Positions 31,383 through 36,377 of a stretch of DNA of 36,377 nt are shown here, one piece after another; position 1 is the stretch's first letter; each line of letters starts with the position of its first letter. Under the pieces are notes generated by a model, which saw only the letters and a program-made list of their open reading frames with translations, did not search any database and had not been told where the DNA came from. The stretch spans positions 1 through 36,377 of the forward strand of contig CAQPRV010000082.1 in assembly GCA_948857205.1 (NCBI GenBank). Direction: 5' to 3'. The DNA comes from an uncultured Clostridia bacterium. Its GTDB lineage: Bacteria > Bacillota > Clostridia > TANB77 > CAG-508. The position numbers and the translations under genes are program-made.

Positions 31383-32561
31383 ATGAGCTATGCTATTATA
31401 AGAAATAATAAATTAACAAGAGTGGATGCACAAGGATCATACATTCACAATGATAGAAGGTCAAAAGGTCATTCTAATAAAGATATTGACCCTACAAGAA
31501 CACATCTTAATTTTTGGTGTAAGAAAAATGAACTAACTTATATAAGAGAATTTGATAAAATGAAAAAGGAATATGATTTAAAAGGCACTATTAGAAGTAA
31601 TAGTAATATCATGTGTGAAATGATGATTACTTCTGATAATGCTTTTTTTAATAAGATTGGGTTAGAAGAAACAAAACGATATTTCAAAGAAAGTTATAAA
31701 TTTATATGTAATTACAAAAATCTTGGAGAAAAATATATTGTATCAGCAGCAGTACATTTAGATGAAACCACTCCACACATACATTTAGTATATATACCAG
31801 TAATTCATACAAAAGATAAAGAAGTCAAAGATATTGATAAAATATGTTGTAGAGATTTTTGGAAAGGCAGAGATAGTTACAGACAATTACAAAATGCTTT
31901 TCATAAATATATAACTTCAAAAGGTTTTGATTTAGAAAGAGGTTTACCAGTAGAAGAAACTGGAGCAAAACACGAGAAAATCGAAGATTTAAAGAAATTA
32001 ACTAATTTTGAAAATACTAAAAAGGTATTAGATAATATAACACTATAATTGCCAGAAACACCAAATATAAATGATATTAAACTCATAAAACTTAATAGAG
32101 AAAAAGTTGAAAATGAAATTATTAAACCAAAAGATGATAAAATTATGGAATTGTATCAAGAAAATCTAAAATTGCATAATGAATTATCAAAACAAGTAAA
32201 TTTAGTTAATAAGGCTGAAAAATATCAAAAAGAAAGAGATTCCATACTTGCTGATAATAGAGAACTTCATAATCAAGTAAACAATATTAAAGCTGAATAT
32301 AAGGAAAAGGAATTTGATATTGAATGGAAATATAAAAGTAAAATCAAAAGTTTAGAAAAAGAAAATACTCATTTACACAAAATAATAGATAAATTCTATG
32401 AAACTGTTGATAAATTTATAGTTTGGATTTGTCATAAATTTGGAATTGGCGAATCTAAAGAATTAGTTAGAGATTTTGAAAAAGAAACTAATACTTTAAT
32501 TGATCCAGTAAAACAACTTAAACACGAAAAACGAGAAAAAGAATGGGATTTGGAAAAATAA
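31383..32561 (+). pseudogene. MobV/TnpZ-family relaxase with an in-frame stop
   Basis: ATG 31383 behind GAAGGAGG. SYAIIRNNKLTRVDAQG, then NDRRSKGHSNKDIDPTRTH (N-terminal motif) and AAVHLDETTPHIHLVYIPV, the HxDE-PHxH metal-binding motif of Mob_Pre relaxases. The frame is stopped by TAA at 32046-32048 and continues to 32561 with a coiled-coil tail (KYQKERDSILADNRELHNQV). Total about 391 aa if read through; one change (GAA to TAA) would explain the stop. The catalytic part (221 aa) is complete, so it could still nick DNA. Confidence 0.87.
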
Positions 32562-32608
32562 TCATAATCGAAAGAGGTTTCAATGAAGCCTCTTTTAATT
32601 ATAATAAT

Positions 32609-32899
32609 TTAATTTTTACTAAAGAACTTTTTATTTACTAATATTAGTACAATAGCAAGTATTAATCTAATCGCTACTGAAATTAAATATGTAGGAGTGA
32701 CTCCTTGATAAGTCGTATATGTTTTAGGTAGTCCCATAAATATCCTAACTATATTGTCAGATTCTGAAAAACCCATACCAACTATACTCGGTGGTGTTCC
32801 AAAATCAATATGTACTAAAATATATAATGCACTAATAAACAAGTATATTGTTATTAATAAAATAATTATTTTTGAAATTTTTTTTAGTTTGTTATTCAT
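32609..32899 (-). CDS. Hypothetical membrane protein, two helices
   Basis: 96 aa. Helix 1 (IIILLITIYLFISALYILV, about residues 11-29) and helix 2 (LISVAIRLILAIVLILV, about 73-89) flank a roughly 45-residue outside loop. It ends in KKFFSKN. RBS GGAGG precedes the start on the minus strand. No family recognised. Confidence 0.6.
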   Translation of the reverse strand: MNNKLKKISKIIILLITIYLFISALYILVHIDFGTPPSIVGMGFSESDNIVRIFMGLPKTYTTYQGVTPTYLISVAIRLILAIVLILVNKKFFSKN

Positions 32900-32946
32900 A
32901 TGTTTCCTCCATATAGTTTATAATTAGTCATTCAATTATAATATTT

Positions 32947-33300
32947 CTAATTATATAAGTCATTATTTTTACCTTCTACATTATTATTTGCCTGAAAAGC
33001 TGGACTCATAATTAACAATAATTTCATCTTACCTATATAAATAAATTCTGTATTTTTAGGAATTTCAATTATGTCTCCCATTTCAACATCATATAATTCT
33101 CCATTTATTTTAAATTTTCCATTTCCTTCTAATACATAATATATATGGCTACTTACCTTATTTGTGCAATATTTTTCATGTCCTTTATATACTTCTATTA
33201 TATCAATACTAATATTTTCATTATTGATATTAGAACTAAATCCATTCAATCCATCTTGAATAAAAGATGGCTCTTTAGAAACTTTTTTAATATATCCCAT
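32947..33300 (-). CDS. Cupin-domain protein
   Basis: 117 aa. HIYYVLEGNGKFKINGE, then YDVEMGDIIEIPKNTEFIYI and KLLLIMSPAFQ outline a single small cupin barrel. It is similar in length and key turns to the cupin at 10699, again without a clear HxH. RBS GGAGA lies upstream on the minus strand. Function unknown. Confidence 0.78.
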   Translation of the reverse strand: MGYIKKVSKEPSFIQDGLNGFSSNINNENISIDIIEVYKGHEKYCTNKVSSHIYYVLEGNGKFKINGELYDVEMGDIIEIPKNTEFIYIGKMKLLLIMSPAFQANNNVEGKNNDLYN

Positions 33301-33323
33301 TTTAATTTCTCCTTTACAATTTT

Positions 33324-33644
33324 CTATGCTACTTTTATTCCTGTATCTACCACTTCTTTTACAAAAGGATTTGAAACTTTTTCGTAATCTTCTGTTGTTA
33401 TTGGGTGTGGCTCTATTCTAGCATCTATGTCCCAAGTCATTCCCATTAGAACCGCCATACAATCATAAATATCTTCAAAGTCATCTGAAATAACTGCAAT
33501 ATCTATATCGCTATTTTCATTTTCTGTTCCTTTTGCATAAGAGCCAAATAATATAATTGCTGTAACATTATATTGTTTTTTTATTTCTTCTATAAATTTA
33601 TTTATACTATCTACAATATCTTTATTTATTGTTCTTTCAACCAT
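33324..33644 (-). CDS. MNT-type minimal nucleotidyltransferase
   Basis: 106 aa. IILFGSYAKGTENENSDIDI is the GS-x10-DxD catalytic signature (about residues 31-50), and WDIDARIEPHPIT supplies the third acidic position. It overlaps the HEPN gene upstream by 19 bases. In HEPN/MNT (type VII) toxin-antitoxin systems this enzyme inactivates the HEPN protein by adding nucleotides to a Tyr. Confidence 0.87.
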   Translation of the reverse strand: MVERTINKDIVDSINKFIEEIKKQYNVTAIILFGSYAKGTENENSDIDIAVISDDFEDIYDCMAVLMGMTWDIDARIEPHPITTEDYEKVSNPFVKEVVDTGIKVA

Positions 33645-34015
33645 TTTCGTACCTCCTCGACATTTTTTACTTGTTTTTCAGTATAATCATCTGTGCATTT
33701 TTCATCAAAAGTTCTTTTATAATCATCATATCTAGCACTTATATTAAATGTATTTATAGTTTGTATTTTTTCTCTTATTTCTGTTGGTACTTCTAAATTT
33801 GCTTTTTGAGAAAGTAATATTAAATTATGAATTTTAGGCGCTATTGGATCATCAGGATTATTTTTTGCATACAATCCTTTTAAAAGTTTTTCAATTACTA
33901 AATGTCCCATAAATAAACACCAAGTATTCTTTTTTCCAGCTTTCATATAAAGCATTGTATCATAATCTTCATCTGCACTTTTAAACCAATATTCCATTAA
34001 ATCTATACTATTCAT
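33626..34015 (-). CDS. HEPN-domain protein, partner of the MNT enzyme
   Basis: 129 aa from ATG 34015 (MNSIDLMEYW), chosen because GCGAGGAA fits it; ATG 34033 would place the start before that RBS. FKSADEDYDTMLYM, then FMGHLVIEKLLKGLYAKNN, IHNLILLSQKA and YDDYKRTFDEK are typical of this HEPN group, which often sits beside an MNT gene. The R-x4-6-H ribonuclease motif of toxin HEPNs is not evident, so it may be a non-catalytic member. Confidence 0.82.
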   Translation of the reverse strand: MNSIDLMEYWFKSADEDYDTMLYMKAGKKNTWCLFMGHLVIEKLLKGLYAKNNPDDPIAPKIHNLILLSQKANLEVPTEIREKIQTINTFNISARYDDYKRTFDEKCTDDYTEKQVKNVEEVRKWLKEQ

Positions 34016-34097
34016 ATAATTCCTCGCTTTCAATCTATTCTTATTATAGCATTAAAGTTAAATTTTTACTACATTTTATTGACAATTTCTTGTAAAG

Positions 34098-35234
34098 TTA
34101 TTTATTTTCTTGTAACCACTTATAAACCTCATCTTCAGTAAGTTCTCCATGTTTTAGTTTTGTTATTTTTTCTTTTGCTTGTTTTTTCCAAACTTCAAAT
34201 TCTTTCTTTAGTTTCTTATTATCTTTATTTTTATTTACTATACCAAATTTTTGTTGATATGTTTTTCTATATTCTGTATATGCTGATTTTTCTTGCAATC
34301 TTTTGTTATAAGATAAAATTGCTCCTTGTTCTCTACAAGTTTTTCCATTTTCTTTTGAGTAATCGCAGTAAATCTCATCTAGTCTTGAGTTTGGTATAAA
34401 ATACATACCACAATTTTGACATTTCTTTATTGGGTAATTATCTGTTTTTGATAATTCTTCTAATATAGCATAACAAACACTTGATATATCATTACTTTTA
34501 TGAGTATTTACCATAGATATAAGCATACCTTCTTCTTTTAGTTTCTTTAGCAGGTCAATATCTGCTGAACTCCCTAGTTCTTCATATTTGTTAGAATAAT
34601 TATCTTGTATTACTTCATCATTTTTTATGTAAGAATATAATTTGCCTTTTCTCTTTATTAAATATACTGCATATCTTTGAGAATGTGTAAATGGCTTTAA
34701 TTCTTCACTTTCATTTATATTATATATGTAATTAACAGCATCTGTTATTTGTTGTTGTATATAAATAAGTTGTTCTTTTAGCATATCATATATTTTTTTA
34801 GTTTCTTTTAGATATGTTTCATCATCTTCGTATTTTCCTTTTAATTCAAATTTATAATCTTCATCTATATCTTTTAATATTTCAAATCCATAAGCATAGA
34901 AGAAATCTTTATATGCAATTTCGTAAGTTGATAAATTAGCATTTAAAAATCTTAATAATAATAGTCCAAATCTTTCTATATAGGGAAAATATAAACTACC
35001 TGGCTGTTTTAGTCCCATGTCTGTTCTTTCATCATCTTTCCACTTTATATATCTTGTTCCTCCACTTTGAGTACGTCCATTTTTATGATTATCTTTTTCT
35101 TTATCATTAAAATCAAATGAGAAATCAGCTTTATAAAAGTACATTGGTGTAGAATAATACTCTTTCTTTTCCTCTTTGTTAAACCAAATATAAAAATCAT
35201 CAAAATGTTTTACTTCTGGTAAATCAATACTCAT
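34098..35234 (-). CDS. Large unknown protein with C-terminal zinc ribbon (DUF6076-like)
   Basis: 378 aa. C-terminal CQNCGMYFIPNSR, then IYCDYSKENGKTCRE gives four Cys for one zinc, followed by a helical YRKTYQQKFG segment and a positively charged tail ending GELTEDEVYKWLQENK. The N-terminal 250 residues are mixed alpha/beta and rich in acidic residues with no recognised motif. The Cys-zinc plus YRK-x-Y pattern matches DUF6076-like proteins common in Clostridia elements; function unknown. RBS GGAGG is upstream on the minus strand. Confidence 0.65.
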   Translation of the reverse strand: MSIDLPEVKHFDDFYIWFNKEEKKEYYSTPMYFYKADFSFDFNDKEKDNHKNGRTQSGGTRYIKWKDDERTDMGLKQPGSLYFPYIERFGLLLLRFLNANLSTYEIAYKDFFYAYGFEILKDIDEDYKFELKGKYEDDETYLKETKKIYDMLKEQLIYIQQQITDAVNYIYNINESEELKPFTHSQRYAVYLIKRKGKLYSYIKNDEVIQDNYSNKYEELGSSADIDLLKKLKEEGMLISMVNTHKSNDISSVCYAILEELSKTDNYPIKKCQNCGMYFIPNSRLDEIYCDYSKENGKTCREQGAILSYNKRLQEKSAYTEYRKTYQQKFGIVNKNKDNKKLKKEFEVWKKQAKEKITKLKHGELTEDEVYKWLQENK

Positions 35235-35311
35235 TTCAATACTTTCCTCCGTTTCTATAAAATTCTATCAAGTTTTATCAAAAACAATTTTAACTTTTTT
35301 AATAATTGTTA

Positions 35312-35340
35312 TTGACATTCTAATTATATTATACTATAAT
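35312..35340 (+). promoter_or_regulatory. Consensus promoter of the regulator gene
   Basis: TTGACA (35312-35317), 17-bp spacer, TATAAT (35335-35340), perfect consensus. The leader is about 80 nt. Confidence 0.85.
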
Positions 35341-35429
35341 CAGTTTAATAATACAATACTTTTTGAGATAATTATTGTTTTAAGTTGTAGACTAAAAATT
35401 CACTACAACTAATTTAAAAAGAAACGGAG

Positions 35430-35882
35430 GTGATTACAATAGACAAAGTAACTGAAATAACACAACTTTTTTATGCTGAACATTTAAGACCAACAGATAT
35501 AGCAAAACAAATTGGTGTCGGTAAATCATATATAACAAAAATTATTCAAAAAGATGAGAGATATATTAAAGAAAAGGAATACCGAGCCACACAAAGCAAA
35601 GAAAGACACAAAGTTTGTAAAAGAAATTATATCAATAAAAAGCGACAAGCTGACAAACAAGAATATCAAGCAATGATAATACAAATAAACAAAGATAACG
35701 AATATTTATCTACTAAAAAGAAACTATCTGATGAAGCATTTTCAAATTGGAATAGAGGAATGTTTGATTATGATAAGCATAGTAGTGATTTAATATTAAA
35801 AAATGGAATAAATGTAGGTTTTTATGTACCAAAAAGAGTAAGTAATGTTGTAAGTCCAAGTTGCATAAGAGCAACAGTTTAA
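35430..35882 (+). CDS. Element-borne HTH regulator, paralog of that at 13302
   Basis: About 146-150 aa. ITQLFYAEHLRPTDIAKQIG, then VGKSYITKIIQKDERYIKEK is a sigma region 4-like HTH, and FSNWNRGMFDYDKHS and VPKRVSNVV match the C-terminal pattern of the 13302 protein. Start is uncertain: GTG 35430 lies inside the GGAGGTGAT RBS, whereas homology suggests starting at IDKV a few codons later, which would need ATA. Likely controls the following TnpW-like and recombinase genes. Confidence 0.72.
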   Translation: MITIDKVTEITQLFYAEHLRPTDIAKQIGVGKSYITKIIQKDERYIKEKEYRATQSKERHKVCKRNYINKKRQADKQEYQAMIIQINKDNEYLSTKKKLSDEAFSNWNRGMFDYDKHSSDLILKNGINVGFYVPKRVSNVVSPSCIRATV

Positions 35883-35936
35883 ATTGAATAAGCAAAGATT
35901 TTAGCACTTTATGAAGGGCTATTTTTTTGACTTTAA

Positions 35937-35984
35937 ATAAGAGTTTTATAAGTATTTTATCACTTATAGAACTCTTATTTTTTG
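35937..35984. terminator. Strong terminator after the regulator
   Basis: ATAAGAGTTTTATAAGT (35937-35953) pairs with ACTTATAGAACTCTTAT (35962-35978) with one mismatch, followed by TTTTTTG. Confidence 0.85.
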
Positions 35985-36062
35985 AAAGGAGAAATCAAGA
36001 ATGATTTTAAAAAGAAAATTCAAAAAGTATGTGCATTATTAGAACGAACAGGAGGAATTGTC

Positions 36063-36197
36063 ATGGGTAAGAAAACAAAAAATAAAGATGAAATAGTTAT
36101 AATAAACAAGTTTAAAGAGAACTCTGCTGAAGATGTAAGAGTTTCTATATCAAAGATTTTTGCAATGTTTTGCAATATGCAACTAACGAAAAAATAA
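36063..36197 (+). CDS. Small TnpW-like protein 5, recombinase companion
   Basis: 44 aa from ATG 36063 with AGGAGG seven bases before it. DEIVIINKFKENSAEDVRVS, then ISKIFAMFCNM follows the pattern (beta strand, Phe, acidic stretch, aromatic helix) of the other four, although the IYC is replaced by IIN. The same frame is open back to TTG 35982, so a longer form is possible. The fifth recombinase begins 131 bases later. Confidence 0.55.
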   Translation: MGKKTKNKDEIVIINKFKENSAEDVRVSISKIFAMFCNMQLTKK

Positions 36198-36230
36198 GAT
36201 AAAACACAAATTTTAAGACAAAATTTTAGT

Positions 36231-36303
36231 TTCCACCTATAATTTAGGCTATTGATTTTTATATTAAGTTATGTTAAATTAAAAGCATAAATTATAGGTG
36301 GAA
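36231..36303. promoter_or_regulatory. 16-bp perfect inverted repeat before the fifth recombinase
   Basis: TTCCACCTATAATTTA (36231-36246) and its exact reverse complement at 36288-36303, with 41 bp of A/T-rich spacer that could hold a promoter (TTGATT near 36251). Likely an operator or recombinase-binding pair. CCACCTATAATT also occurs at 15575-15586 by the E2 right end. Confidence 0.7.
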
Positions 36304-36328
36304 CTTACTAAAGGAAAAGGAGGATAAA

Positions 36329-36377
36329 TTGCTAGTAAGTAACACAAAAGTATATAACTGTGCTTTATATTGTAGAT
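36329..36377 (+). CDS. Serine recombinase, first codons only
   Basis: TTG 36329 behind GGAGG begins MLVSNTKVYNCALYCR, then the window ends. YNCALYCR-LS is a frequent opening of large serine recombinases, with the nucleophile Ser expected two codons later. Its sequence differs from the MYIRLSRED enzymes, so it is another subfamily. Confidence 0.65.
   Translation, partial: MLVSNTKVYNCALYCR

Larger units (their letters stand above)
30065..36377 (+). mobile_element. Mobilizable Tn4451-like element, partial (E5)
   Basis: TnpV, a MobV/TnpZ relaxase behind a hairpin array, an element regulator, a small TnpW-like gene and the first codons of another serine recombinase are in the order expected of a mobilizable serine-recombinase transposon. 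The right end is beyond the window; the left end is not recognised and may lie before TnpV. Several minus-strand cargo genes lie inside. Confidence 0.6.

Noticed and set aside
10578..32048. TAA read as a sense codon in this organism
   Set aside because: TAA is the normal stop of most genes in the window; only three genes need it read through.

Overview
The window is about three-quarters A+T, uses AGA as the main Arg codon, and carries Tn4451-type recombination and mobilisation genes (TnpX-like large serine recombinases, TnpV, a MobV/TnpZ relaxase). This points to an AT-rich Bacillota, probably a gut Clostridia member. No housekeeping locus is present apart from a shattered M14 peptidase gene, so almost everything here is accessory DNA.

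Layout. Four serine-recombinase elements lie side by side. E1 (1-3193, left end outside the window) carries a type III toxin-antitoxin locus and a recombinase whose frame is broken four times. E2 (3194-15668) carries a RelE-type toxin-antitoxin pair, two small unknown proteins, a nine-gene small-molecule enzyme operon and a frameshifted recombinase. E3 (15669-22470) carries an anchored nuclease, a DUF3006-like protein, a truncated LysM protein, an AbiL/RloAB-type phage-defence pair, a GNAT acetyltransferase and an intact recombinase. E4 (22596-27662) carries an MFS transporter, a broken MazG-like gene, a DinJ/YoeB-type toxin-antitoxin pair and an intact recombinase. E1-E3 abut one another at CACCTAT cores, and E3 and E4 both interrupt one minus-strand M14 peptidase gene. 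Joining the sequence on either side of E4 restores the peptidase reading frame exactly. The two hits lie 120 bp apart in the same motif (GGY GTR GAC, encoding Gly-Val-Asp).

From 28.1 kb on lie an orphan antitoxin, a candidate type I toxin-antitoxin locus (37-aa membrane peptide with a convergent antisense RNA), a DUF2000 gene with a -1 break, and part of a mobilizable element: TnpV, a hairpin array that may hold oriT, a MobV relaxase, HEPN/MNT genes, a zinc-ribbon protein, a regulator, a small TnpW-like protein and the first codons of a fifth recombinase at the right edge.

The most unusual observation concerns CGG. I find exactly five CGG codons in the reading frame in use in any recognisable gene. 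All five, four in the E1 recombinase and one in the E2 Gfo/Idh dehydrogenase, sit where a +1 shift is needed to continue the protein. In each case dropping the C restores a conserved GGN glycine codon. Apart from these sites both genes are open and full length. This could be translational frameshifting at a CGG codon that is poorly decoded or unassigned, four-base decoding of CGGN, or an assembly artefact. Reads and tRNA content would decide.

A second theme is element organisation. Each recombinase is preceded by a 37-51 aa protein with an IYC-x-F-type motif. In E2, E3 and E4 a 14-17 bp site upstream of the recombinase is matched by an inverted copy near that element's left end, and the sequence of the pair is specific to E4 versus E2/E3.
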